A DNA stretch of 64,000 bases from Halomonas sp. McH1-25 (GTDB lineage: Bacteria > Pseudomonadota > Gammaproteobacteria > Pseudomonadales > Halomonadaceae): NCBI RefSeq assembly GCF_022348165.1, contig NZ_JAKRFI010000001.1:806001-870000 (forward strand). The letters are read 5' to 3'. Positions within the stretch are counted from its first letter, which is position 1, and every line of letters begins with the position of its first letter. Positions 54,332-62,226 of the stretch are shown here, one piece after another. The position numbers and the translations under genes were made by a program. The notes under the pieces were generated by a model. That model worked only from the letters and a program-made list of their open reading frames with translations, was not told the origin of the DNA and did no database searches.

Positions 54332-54369
54332 CGCTCGACGGCGGGCCGGCTGAGCCGACCCGCAGAGCG
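54332..54369 (-). other. Hairpin between potF copy 2 and puuA copy 2
   Basis: GCGGGCCGGCT (54341-54351) pairs with AGCCGACCCGC (54353-54363) with one mismatch; an outer CGCTC/GAGCG stem (54332-54336 with 54365-54369) extends it. It begins two bases after the potF stop and has no U tract, so it is more likely a stability or processing element than a terminator. Confidence 0.55.
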
Positions 54370-54370
54370 A

Positions 54371-55432
54371 TCAACGTGCCTGCACTTCGTTCCACAACTG
54401 ACTGAACGTCTGCAGTTCCTGGCCTTTGAGACTGGGAGTGAATCTCAGGCGAGCCATGTCTTCCTCGGTGGGCTGGACCGGCGGCTTGGTCAGCACCTCG
54501 TCCAGGTAGGGCTCGGCAGCCGCATTGGGGCTGGAGTAGTAGTTGTAGTTGGACAGCTGGGCGCCAATCTCGGCATCGAGGATGAAGTCGATGAACTTGT
54601 GCGCCAGGTCGGGATTGGGGGCCTCGGCGGGAATCATCATCGAATCCACCCACATCTCGGTGCCCTCGTCGGGAATCATGAACTCGATGTTGGCGAAAGA
54701 TTCAGGGTCTTCATTCTTGAAGTTCATGTAATCGCCGTTATAGCTCAGCGCCACATGGGTGACCCCACGCGCCAGCTGTTGCAGTGACGGCGTACCATCG
54801 ACGAAACCACTGAAGTTGCCACGGTTCTTGGTATCGATGAGTAGCTTGGCGGCCTCCTTCCAGGCATCCACACCGGTGCAGTCGTAGCCATGGCCGAGAT
54901 GCGCACAGGCAGCGCCGATACTGACCTGACCATCGCCCATCAGCGCGAACGGGTAACTGGAGTTGACGTCGGGATCGAACATCAAGGACCAGCTCTTGGG
55001 GCCGTCGGGGAAGGTCTCGCTATTGTAGATGACGCCGGTGGTCCCCCACTGATAAGCCGCACTGTACTCGTTGCCGGGATCGAAGGAGGGATCGCGGAAC
55101 TGATCCTTGAGATTGCCAAGGTTCGGCAGTTTGGCATGATCCAGCGGCTGGACCAGCCCCGTCTCGATCAGGCGAGGCACATAGTAGTTCGACGGCACGA
55201 TGATGTCGTACTGCGATACGCCGCCGGCACTCAGCTTGGCCAACATTTCGGGCAGGGAGTTGAAATAGTTCTGGACGACCTCGACATTGTATTTCTCTTC
55301 GAATGCCTCGATGATTTCGGGGTCCATGTACTCGGTCCAGTTGAACAGATACAGCTTGCCCTCTTCGGCATGCGCCCCGCCGGCCAGCACAAGGCCACCG
55401 AGTGCAGCAACGATTCGTGTGATTGTTGTCAT
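54371..55432 (-). CDS. potF: Putrescine/polyamine-binding periplasmic protein, PotF/SpuE-like, copy 2
   Basis: A 353-residue solute-binding protein with signal peptide (cleavage near GGAHAEEG). Family motifs are LYLFNWTEYMDP, YDIIVPSNYYVPRL and QWGTTGVIYN, and the Cys pair is in GAACAHLGHGYDCTG. It is directly downstream of potI and is therefore the likelier primary partner of PotGHI. It keeps the same layout as copy 1 but with many substitutions. Confidence 0.93.
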   Translation of the reverse strand: MTTITRIVAALGGLVLAGGAHAEEGKLYLFNWTEYMDPEIIEAFEEKYNVEVVQNYFNSLPEMLAKLSAGGVSQYDIIVPSNYYVPRLIETGLVQPLDHAKLPNLGNLKDQFRDPSFDPGNEYSAAYQWGTTGVIYNSETFPDGPKSWSLMFDPDVNSSYPFALMGDGQVSIGAACAHLGHGYDCTGVDAWKEAAKLLIDTKNRGNFSGFVDGTPSLQQLARGVTHVALSYNGDYMNFKNEDPESFANIEFMIPDEGTEMWVDSMMIPAEAPNPDLAHKFIDFILDAEIGAQLSNYNYYSSPNAAAEPYLDEVLTKPPVQPTEEDMARLRFTPSLKGQELQTFSQLWNEVQAR

Positions 55433-55475
55433 CGTAACGCTCTCCTTCGGTCCCTTTCTCAGGTGTAACGGGCGC

Positions 55476-56273
55476 CTAATGGCGCCCCTGTCGATTGAAC
55501 ATCAAACTCAGCACGGCGGCGATAGCTACGGCGCCGATCATCAACGTGGCAATGGCATTGATCTCGGGCGAGACGCCCTTCTTGATCGCCCCCCAGATAT
55601 AGATAGGCAAGGTGGCGCTTTCCGGCCCGGCCGTAAAGAAGCTGATCACGAAATCGTCGACCGACAGCGTGAACGACAAAAAGAAGGCCGAAATCAGCGC
55701 CGGCTTGAGCGTCGGTATCAGGAAATGCACGGCCCGCTTGAACGGTGTGGCATACAGATCCTTGGCCGCCTCGAACAGGGTGGCATCGAGCCCCACCAAC
55801 CGCGAGTAAACGATCAACGCCACGAACGGGATCTGGAACGTCACATGAGCAATGATCATCGTGCCCAGCCCCGGCTGCAACAGGCCGGTATGCCGATGGA
55901 TCGACACGAAGAACGCCATCTCCGAGATACCGAAGACGATGTCCGGCAGCACGATAGGCAAATAGATCAGCACGATCAGCCATCCCAGCTTGCGGTGGCG
56001 GTGCCGATACATGCCATAGCCGATCAGGCAACCGATCGCCAAAGCCACCACCGAGGACACGATAGCCAGCACCAAGCTGTTCCAGAAGGCGGAAATGATC
56101 TGCTCATTGCCCATCAACCGCTCATACCAGCGCAACGAGAAGCCGGTAAAGTTAGCGGCACTGTTGGAGGCATTGAACGAGAACAGCATCACCACCAGCA
56201 GCGGCAGGTAGAGAAATGTGATCGTTACCCACCAGAACGCGGTCAGACCGCGTTGCAGCGTGCGCTTTTTCAT
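55476..56273 (-). CDS. potI: Polyamine ABC transporter permease PotI
   Basis: A 265-residue inner-membrane permease with six predicted helices, starting with FLYLPLLVVMLFSFNAS. The EAA-type cytoplasmic loop that contacts the ATPase is visible as LFEAAKDLYATPFKRAVHFL. ATG 56273 overlaps the potH stop by four bases; a much longer frame reads back through potH and is not real. It works with PotH, PotG and the binding proteins to import putrescine or related amines. Confidence 0.95.
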   Translation of the reverse strand: MKKRTLQRGLTAFWWVTITFLYLPLLVVMLFSFNASNSAANFTGFSLRWYERLMGNEQIISAFWNSLVLAIVSSVVALAIGCLIGYGMYRHRHRKLGWLIVLIYLPIVLPDIVFGISEMAFFVSIHRHTGLLQPGLGTMIIAHVTFQIPFVALIVYSRLVGLDATLFEAAKDLYATPFKRAVHFLIPTLKPALISAFFLSFTLSVDDFVISFFTAGPESATLPIYIWGAIKKGVSPEINAIATLMIGAVAIAAVLSLMFNRQGRH

Positions 56274-57187
56274 ATCACCACCTCCTCCCCGCCGCCCAGG
56301 CGTTTGCCGATACGGCGCATGGCATACAAGCCAACGAACGTGGCGATCAGCATCAGGATCGCGCCGGCGGCACCCAGCGGCCAGTTGGCACTGCCGGCGA
56401 ACTGGTTGGCCACCAGGTTGCCTAGCATCATGCCCTTGCCGCCGCCGAGCAGTTCGGGAATCACGTACATGCCGAAGGCAGGGATGGCGACCAGCACCGT
56501 TCCCGCCAACAGGCCCGGCAAGGTTTGCGGGAATACCGCGTGCCAGAAGGCACGCACCGGCGCGGCATAGAGATCCTGGGCCGCCTGGACCTGTGCCGTA
56601 TCGAGCTTCTCGAAGGCGGCATACAGCGGCAGCACCATGAACGGCAGGAAGTTGTAGACCAACCCCAGCGTGACGGCGAAATTGGAGGGATAGAGCCCCA
56701 TGTTGGGCGCGATCAATCCCAACGCCTGGGCAGCGTCGGACAGCGGCGTGCCCGGTGCCAGCAGATTCATCCAGCCGAAGGTACGGATGACCTGATTGGT
56801 CCATGACGGCACCACTACCGCCAGCAGCATGATCGGACGCCATTTTTCACGACAGGTGGTGATGTAATAGGCGATCGGATAGGCCACGATCACCACCAGC
56901 ACGGTGGAAAGCAGTGTCTGCCACAGCGAGCGCAGCAAGGTATAAAGGTTGCCGGGACTCCAGCCCAGGAAGCCGAACCCCGCCAACTGGCGGAAGGACT
57001 CCAGCGACAAGGGCATCTGGGGCTGGCCATAAGGCCCATTGGTCATGAAGGCCACGGCCATCAGATAGATGCTGGGCAGCACCAGAAAGACGATGATCCA
57101 CACGGCACCGGGCATCACGCTGAACAGCAGATGGCGCGTCTCGCTGACTACGCCGCGACTGCGTACCGCCATATTCGTTTCGGTCAT
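56270..57187 (-). CDS. potH: Polyamine ABC transporter permease PotH
   Basis: A 305-residue permease with six helices (GAVWIIVFLVLPSIYLMAVA; LSTVLVVIVAYPIAYYI). The EAA-type loop is VQAAQDLYAAPVRAFWHAVF, and the QVIRTFGWMNLLAPGTPL segment is typical of PotH. ATG 57187 has AGGAG seven bases upstream; the longer frame overlaps potG. It lies between potG and potI. Confidence 0.95.
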   Translation of the reverse strand: MTETNMAVRSRGVVSETRHLLFSVMPGAVWIIVFLVLPSIYLMAVAFMTNGPYGQPQMPLSLESFRQLAGFGFLGWSPGNLYTLLRSLWQTLLSTVLVVIVAYPIAYYITTCREKWRPIMLLAVVVPSWTNQVIRTFGWMNLLAPGTPLSDAAQALGLIAPNMGLYPSNFAVTLGLVYNFLPFMVLPLYAAFEKLDTAQVQAAQDLYAAPVRAFWHAVFPQTLPGLLAGTVLVAIPAFGMYVIPELLGGGKGMMLGNLVANQFAGSANWPLGAAGAILMLIATFVGLYAMRRIGKRLGGGEEVVI

Positions 57188-57197
57188 TGTGCGTCTC

Positions 57198-58337
57198 CTA
57201 GGCAGCGACCCGGACCAGGTCCTCGGGACACACACTGACCGTGACCCGGTCGCCGACCGCATGCAGACGCTGCCCCAGGTTGCTGGCCACGGCCATCAGG
57301 GTCGCGCCATTGATGTCCAAGCGATACTCGATGCGGCTCCCGCGATAAAGACGCTCCCTGACGGTCCCCTCGAGCCGGTTGTAGCCCGGAGGAACCTCGA
57401 TCCCCAGCTCCAGGGTCTCGGGGCGAATGAGTAGCCAGCCCTGCTGCTCGACACGTTGCTGTGCGGGGTCGAGTTGCAGACGTCCCAGGTCCGTATCGAC
57501 CCAGTCGTCGGCGCTACGCTGGATGGCGAACAGGTTGTCGTGCCCCATGAACCGCGCAACGAAGGCATTTACCGGGTGCTCGTAGACTTCGCTGGGCGTT
57601 CCCACCTGCTGGATGATGCCGCTGTCGAGAACCGCGATGCGATCCGACATCACCATCGCTTCGTCCTGGTCGTGGGTCACGAACACGAAAGTCATGCCAA
57701 GGCGTTTCTGGATGCGCTGCAGCTCCACCTGAAGCTGGCCACGCAGGCCGGCATCGAGTGCCGACAGGGGCTCGTCCAGGAGCAGCACGTTGGGCTCACA
57801 GACCAGAGCCCGGGCCAGGGCGATACGCTGACGCTGTCCTCCCGACAGTTGGTCGACTCGCCGTTCCACCAGCGAGCCCAACTGGATGAAGTCCGCCACT
57901 TCGGCCACCTTGCGTTGGCGTTCGACCGCCGACTCGCCCCGCATACGCAAACCGAAGGCGAGATTGTCGCGAACCGAGAGGTGGGGAAAGAGAGCGTAGG
58001 ATTGAAAGACGGTGTTGACGCTGCGGCGATGAGGCGGGATATCGGTAACGTCCTTGCCTCCGATCAATAGCTTGCCGCCGTCGGGGTCCTCCAGGCCGGC
58101 GAGGATTCTCAGCAACGTGGTCTTGCCGCATCCCGACGGCCCCAGCAAGGTAAAGAACTCCCCTGCCTCAATAGTCAGATCAACGCCGTCCAGCGCGACC
58201 GTATCCTTACCGAACTGCTTGCGCAGGCCCTTCAATTCGATTGACGAGGCCTCTCGGGGCATTGCTTCGTCCCTCTCGCGTATGTCGTCCAGCGGGTCGG
58301 AATATTCGACCTCGGGGGCCGGCATGGGGTTAGTCAT
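57198..58337 (-). CDS. potG: Polyamine ABC transporter ATPase PotG
   Basis: A 379-residue ABC ATPase. Walker A is LLGPSGCGKTTLLRILAGLE, the signature is LSGGQRQRIALARALV, Walker B is VLLLDEPLSALDA, and the switch His is in VFVTHDQDEAM. A C-terminal TOBE domain covers about residues 295-379 (LLIRPETLELGIEVPPGYNR). It leads potGHI-potF and follows the copy-2 puuB by about 50 bases in the same direction. Confidence 0.96.
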   Translation of the reverse strand: MTNPMPAPEVEYSDPLDDIRERDEAMPREASSIELKGLRKQFGKDTVALDGVDLTIEAGEFFTLLGPSGCGKTTLLRILAGLEDPDGGKLLIGGKDVTDIPPHRRSVNTVFQSYALFPHLSVRDNLAFGLRMRGESAVERQRKVAEVADFIQLGSLVERRVDQLSGGQRQRIALARALVCEPNVLLLDEPLSALDAGLRGQLQVELQRIQKRLGMTFVFVTHDQDEAMVMSDRIAVLDSGIIQQVGTPSEVYEHPVNAFVARFMGHDNLFAIQRSADDWVDTDLGRLQLDPAQQRVEQQGWLLIRPETLELGIEVPPGYNRLEGTVRERLYRGSRIEYRLDINGATLMAVASNLGQRLHAVGDRVTVSVCPEDLVRVAA

Positions 58338-58391
58338 TGCACGATTCTCCCGTTTTTTGTCGTGGTGTTTCGGAAGTCGGTGCCGTCGCGG

Positions 58392-59684
58392 TTACAACCG
58401 GTCGCGTAATTTATAGAAATTCGTGGCCAACACCAACAGCGGCGTGCGCAACCAGCGACCGCCAGGAAACAAGCGATGCGGCATGGAGGCAAACACGTCG
58501 AAGCGCTCGGCCTGTCCGGCAATGGCATCGCTGAGCAATTTACCGGCCAGGCCGGCCAAGGACATGCCATGCCCGGAGTAGCCCTGGGCATAGAACAGGT
58601 TGCTGTCCAGGCGGCCAAAGTCCGGGGCCCGGTTCAATGTGATGGCAACGTCGCCTCCCCAGCGGTAATCGATGGCAACGCCGCGCAAGGCAGGAAACAG
58701 GTGCGCGATCTTGGCGTCCATGCGCGCCTTGAGCGTACGCGGCTCGCGGCCGTTATAACTGACCTCGCCCCCGTAGAGCAGACGCCTGTCGCCGGACAGC
58801 CGGTAGTAATCGAGAACGAAGTTGGCATCGGACAGCGCATCGTTGCGGGGCAGCACCTGGGCCGCCTGAGCCTCGCTCAATGGTGCCGTCGCCACGATGT
58901 AGTTTGCGGCCCGCATGATGCGTCCTTCGAGTTCAGGTACCAGGCCACTCACATAGGCATTGGTCGCCAACACCACAAACTCCGCGCTGACGCTGCCGTG
59001 TGCCGTATCGACCCGTGCCGGACGGCCGCGTTCGATGTGCAATGCCGCACTCTGCTCGTGAATGGCCGCCCCGGCACGTTGCGCCGCCAATGCCAGCCCC
59101 AGCGTATAGTTGAGCGGGTGGAGGTGCCCGCCTTCGGCATCGTAGAGCGCTGCCGGGTAGGCATCGGTCGCCACATGGTCGCGTAACGCCTCGCCCTCGA
59201 GAAAACTCAGTGAGGGATAATCGTAGTCACGTGCCATCATGCCCTGAAAAGCCCGCAACTCCTTGACATGGCGCGACTTGACCGCTGCATGCAGGTATCC
59301 CCAGGCCAAATCGCAGGGAATGGCGTGCCGCTGGATCAGCTCTGCGGTCAGGCGTACCGATTCCCGACTCATCTCCCAGATATCGCGGGCGCGTTCACGT
59401 CCGAGCGCCTTTTCCACCACATCGAGACCGGTGCCCAGCCCGGGCAGGATCTGTCCGCCACTGCGCCCCGAGGCCCCAAAGCCGACCTCTCCGGCCTCCA
59501 GCAGCACGACCCGATAGCCCCGTTCGGCCAGGTGCAGCGCCGCCGAACAGCCAGTGACACCGCCACCAACTACACAAACGTCAGCCTGAATCTTGCCGGC
59601 CAGTGGCGGCGTCGGTGCGAGGCGGACGGCCACACTGGCGTTGTAGTACGAGGAGGGACGGCGCAATTGGGCAGCGGCAGTCAT
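58392..59684 (-). CDS. FAD-dependent oxidoreductase, PuuB-like, copy 2
   Basis: A 430-residue DAO-family flavoprotein. The FAD site is VCVVGGGVTGCSAALHLAER with VVLLEAGEVGFGASGRSGGQ, and the C-terminal flavin region is LFYAQGYSGHGMSLAGLAGK. It resembles copy 1 along its whole length but is clearly divergent. It is the first gene of the leftward puuB-potGHI-potF-puuA-potF-puuB run. Upstream lies a dense set of symmetric sequences. Which glutamylated amine each oxidase prefers cannot be judged here. Confidence 0.9.
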   Translation of the reverse strand: MTAAAQLRRPSSYYNASVAVRLAPTPPLAGKIQADVCVVGGGVTGCSAALHLAERGYRVVLLEAGEVGFGASGRSGGQILPGLGTGLDVVEKALGRERARDIWEMSRESVRLTAELIQRHAIPCDLAWGYLHAAVKSRHVKELRAFQGMMARDYDYPSLSFLEGEALRDHVATDAYPAALYDAEGGHLHPLNYTLGLALAAQRAGAAIHEQSAALHIERGRPARVDTAHGSVSAEFVVLATNAYVSGLVPELEGRIMRAANYIVATAPLSEAQAAQVLPRNDALSDANFVLDYYRLSGDRRLLYGGEVSYNGREPRTLKARMDAKIAHLFPALRGVAIDYRWGGDVAITLNRAPDFGRLDSNLFYAQGYSGHGMSLAGLAGKLLSDAIAGQAERFDVFASMPHRLFPGGRWLRTPLLVLATNFYKLRDRL

Positions 59685-59716
59685 GCGGTTTCCTGGTCGA
59701 GAGCCGTTTACGGCCT

Positions 59717-59820
59717 GAATTGTTGTTGAATTCTTTCACCATGGAAGCGAGGAGATCCATGGATCGCGCCTTTAGTCTGACATCATGCTGACATGACTTG
59801 TCAAGTATTCAATAACAACA
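59717..59820 (-). promoter_or_regulatory. Control region of the puuB-pot operon
   Basis: It contains a -35-like TTGACA (minus strand, 59799-59804) inside the palindrome ACTTG-T-CAAGT (59796-59806), with no good -10. It also contains two CTGACAT copies 11 bases apart (59777-59783, 59788-59794), a perfect inverted repeat CCATGGA-N10-TCCATGG (59739-59762), and the A/T-rich TATTCAATAACA (59806-59817) and GAATTGTTGTTGAATT (59717-59732). The cluster suggests regulator binding. Confidence 0.5.
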
Positions 59821-59850
59821 AAAAGGCAAACTGGGGGCGTACACATCACT

Positions 59851-59872
59851 GCACCGACCTGACGGTCGGCGC
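59851..59872 (-). terminator. Hairpin after moeB
   Basis: CCGACC (59854-59859) and GGTCGG (59864-59869) form a stem around TGAC, extended by GC/GC at both ends across one mismatch. It lies about 15 bases past the moeB stop; U-rich sequence comes only later. Confidence 0.4.
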
Positions 59873-59886
59873 ATGGAACAACGCAG

Positions 59887-60657
59887 TCATAGGGCGGGAC
59901 GCATACTCGAACACACGGGGCAGGCCGGATCGCGGGGCACATTGAAACGTCGCCATTCACCGCTCAGCCCATCGAACGTCGAAAGCCCGCGATGCGACTG
60001 ACCGGCACCGGCCAACAGTTTGAGCGCCTCGAGCGCCTGAAAGGTACCGATCAGTCCGACCAATGGCGCTATGACGCCATTCTCGGCACAGCGCAGCTCG
60101 TCATCGGCCTGCTCGCCGCGCTCGTCCGGCGGATAAAGACAGGCATAGCAAGGACTGGCCGTATCACGTGGATCGAAAACGGCCAGCTGTCCGGAAAAGC
60201 GAATCGCCGCCCCCGACACCAGCGGCGTGCCTGTCTGCAGACTAGCGCGGTTGATCGCGTAGCGGCTCGAAAAACGATCGGTACAGTCGATGACGACATC
60301 GGCGTCGTGCAACGCAGATGCCAGCGCCTCGCCATCCAGGCGTTCGACACGGGACGTCACTTGGCAATCCGGATTGAGCGCCCGAGCCGATTCGGCTGCG
60401 GAATCGGCCTTGGGCCGTCCCAGGTCGGCCTGAGCGTGCGCAATCTGGCGCTGCAGGTTGGACAGCTCGACGCTGTCGTCGTCCACCAGGGTCAGGCGTC
60501 CCACCCCGGCGGCAGCGAGATACAGCGCCACCGGGGAGCCCAGCCCGCCGGCGCCGACGACCAGGGCGTGACTGGCCAGCAAGCGCTCCTGGCCGTCGAT
60601 ATCGACCTGTTCGAGCATGATCTGTCGGCTGTAGCGCAGCAGGGCATCGTCGTTCAT
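59887..60657 (-). CDS. moeB: Molybdopterin-synthase adenylyltransferase (MoeB/ThiF family)
   Basis: A 256-residue E1-like enzyme that adenylates the C-terminus of a ubiquitin-like sulfur carrier (MoaD or ThiS). The nucleotide site is LVVGAGGLGSPVALYLAAAG, followed by LVDDDSVELSNLQRQIAH with the conserved Arg. The zinc ligands are in CYACLYPP and CPVCSS. Closeness to prmC and prfA suggests MoeB rather than ThiF, because this order is common. The Lrp-type gene separates it from prmC. Confidence 0.9.
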   Translation of the reverse strand: MNDDALLRYSRQIMLEQVDIDGQERLLASHALVVGAGGLGSPVALYLAAAGVGRLTLVDDDSVELSNLQRQIAHAQADLGRPKADSAAESARALNPDCQVTSRVERLDGEALASALHDADVVIDCTDRFSSRYAINRASLQTGTPLVSGAAIRFSGQLAVFDPRDTASPCYACLYPPDERGEQADDELRCAENGVIAPLVGLIGTFQALEALKLLAGAGQSHRGLSTFDGLSGEWRRFNVPRDPACPVCSSMRPAL

Positions 60658-60705
60658 AACCTTCCTTCTTCACGAGAGCATGCCCGGTTACGACAACGCC
60701 TGGAA

Positions 60706-61206
60706 TCACTTGCCGTCGAACTCATCGATATCCGGGACATACAATGAAAACTCTTCCTTGACCTCCTCCATCACCACGTAGCTTTTCGACTCCTTGACGC
60801 CGGGCAACGTCAGCACGACATCGCCCAGCAATTGGCGATAGGCGGACATTTCGGGAATGCGACACTTGAGTATGTAGTCGAATTGCCCCGAGACCAGATG
60901 GCACTCCTGAATCTGCGGTAGCTTGGCCACGGCGCGGCGGAATTCATCGAATACGGCCGGTGACTGGGTCTCGAGACTGATTTCGACGAACACCAGCAGA
61001 TTGGCCTTGAGCGCCGTGGGATCGAGAATGGCCTTGTAGCCGCGGATGATACCGGCACGCTCCAGGCGTTTGACGCGCTCCAGGCAAGGCGTGGTGGACA
61101 GGCCGACCTGAGACGCCAGATCAACGTAGGAAATGCGGGCGTTGTCCTGCAAGCAACGCAGGATCTTGAGATCGATACGGTCCAGCGATCGAGTCTTGGC
61201 TTTCAT
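60706..61206 (-). CDS. Lrp/AsnC-family transcriptional regulator
   Basis: A 166-residue regulator with an N-terminal helix-turn-helix (LDRIDLKILRCLQDNARISY; VGLSTTPCLERVKRLERAGI) and a C-terminal RAM effector domain (LLVFVEISLETQ; ECHLVSGQFDYILKCRIPEM; KSYVVMEEVKEEF). It closely resembles Lrp of E. coli and the Lrp/DadR-type proteins of Pseudomonas. ATG 61206 gives the usual length; GGGGA lies 11 bases upstream. It separates prmC from moeB. It could control the neighbouring polyamine genes, alanine catabolism or general metabolism; the sequence does not say. Confidence 0.9.
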   Translation of the reverse strand: MKAKTRSLDRIDLKILRCLQDNARISYVDLASQVGLSTTPCLERVKRLERAGIIRGYKAILDPTALKANLLVFVEISLETQSPAVFDEFRRAVAKLPQIQECHLVSGQFDYILKCRIPEMSAYRQLLGDVVLTLPGVKESKSYVVMEEVKEEFSLYVPDIDEFDGK

Positions 61207-61273
61207 TATAGTAATGTTCCCCGGCCGAGCGGTGACAGCAAAATCCTCTACGAAGCATGCCGAATCCAGCGGC

Positions 61274-61303
61274 AAGATAGTCCTCAGTGAAGATTCACCA
61301 CAA
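61274..61303 (-). promoter_or_regulatory. Candidate promoter and palindrome upstream of the Lrp-type gene
   Basis: On the minus strand TTGTGG (61298-61303) and TATCTT (61274-61279) are 18 bases apart. The palindrome GTGAA-GA-TTCAC (61287-61298) lies between them and could be an autoregulatory site. The promoter match is modest. Confidence 0.35.
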
Positions 61304-61386
61304 GTGGACAGCAGATTTTTTCATTGCGGCTTTAGTATTACCACACTCGCTCGACAGGACTCCACACAAGCCTTTCCACGCTGCCC

Positions 61387-62226
61387 TCATGGCACCAGGC
61401 AACCAAGGGTGACCCGGGGGCGCCCGCCCAGATCGTGACGAGTCTGCACCTCACGGTAACCCGACTGGATCAGTGCATCGCGCACCGCTTCGTCCTGGCT
61501 CATGCCATGTTCGAGTAGCAGCCAGCCCTGCGGGGCGAGATATGCCCTGGCCGCCCGGCATAGGTAGTGAAGATCGGCCAGGCCACGGTCGTCGGCCACC
61601 AGCGCCGAGCGAGGCTCGAAACGAACATCGCCCTGGTCGAGATGCGGATCGTCAGCCGCCAGGTAAGGTGGATTGGAGAGAATCAGCTCGAAGCGCTCCC
61701 CCGCAAGGGCGGCAAACCAATCACTCGCCACGAACGAGGCATTGGCAAGCCCCAGCCGCTCCCCATTACGGCGTGCCAATGCTACCGCGCCAGGCACACG
61801 GTCGACCCCCACCACGTGCCAATCGGGACGTTCACTGGCGAAGGCCAGGGCGATCGCCCCGCTCCCGGTCCCCAAATCGAGTGCGCGACCATGCTTGGCT
61901 GCCGCCTTGTCCAGCGCCGCCTCGACGAGACTCTCGGTGTCGGGACGCGGTATCAGGGTCGCCCGGCCGACGTGCAGAGAGAGCCCCCAGAATTCGCGCT
62001 CACCGGTCAGATACGCCACCGGCTGTCCGGTTTCCCGCGCCGCCAGCAGCGACTCGAAGCGAGCCCGTTCGGCCTGCGTGACATCGCGGTCGCCCCAGGT
62101 ATAGAGCCAGGTCCGGTTGCGCGCCAGCGCATGGCCAAGCAGAACCTCGGCATCCAGACGGGGCGACGCAGACCCGGCCAGAGCCAGGCGCCGGGTCGCT
62201 TCGGCCAGCAGCAGGTCGATTCGCAT
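61387..62226 (-). CDS. prmC: Release factor glutamine methyltransferase PrmC
   Basis: PrmC methylates the Gln of the GGQ motif in release factors RF1 and RF2. The 279-residue protein has the N-terminal helical domain, the hinge segment EFWGLSLHVGRATLIPRPDT, the SAM site ALDLGTGSGAIALA and the catalytic NPPY motif (LILSNPPYLAADDPH). Its ATG overlaps the prfA stop (TGATG), so enzyme and substrate are made together. Confidence 0.97.
   Translation of the reverse strand: MRIDLLLAEATRRLALAGSASPRLDAEVLLGHALARNRTWLYTWGDRDVTQAERARFESLLAARETGQPVAYLTGEREFWGLSLHVGRATLIPRPDTESLVEAALDKAAAKHGRALDLGTGSGAIALAFASERPDWHVVGVDRVPGAVALARRNGERLGLANASFVASDWFAALAGERFELILSNPPYLAADDPHLDQGDVRFEPRSALVADDRGLADLHYLCRAARAYLAPQGWLLLEHGMSQDEAVRDALIQSGYREVQTRHDLGGRPRVTLGCLVP

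Noticed and set aside
55476-56843. 455-codon frame that extends PotI upstream
   Set aside because: The first 190 residues run through potH in another frame; the PotI protein starts at ATG 56273.
61200-61210. TATAAT directly overlapping the ATG of the Lrp-type gene
   Set aside because: As a promoter it would start transcription inside the gene and has no -35 at 17 bases; I take it as chance.
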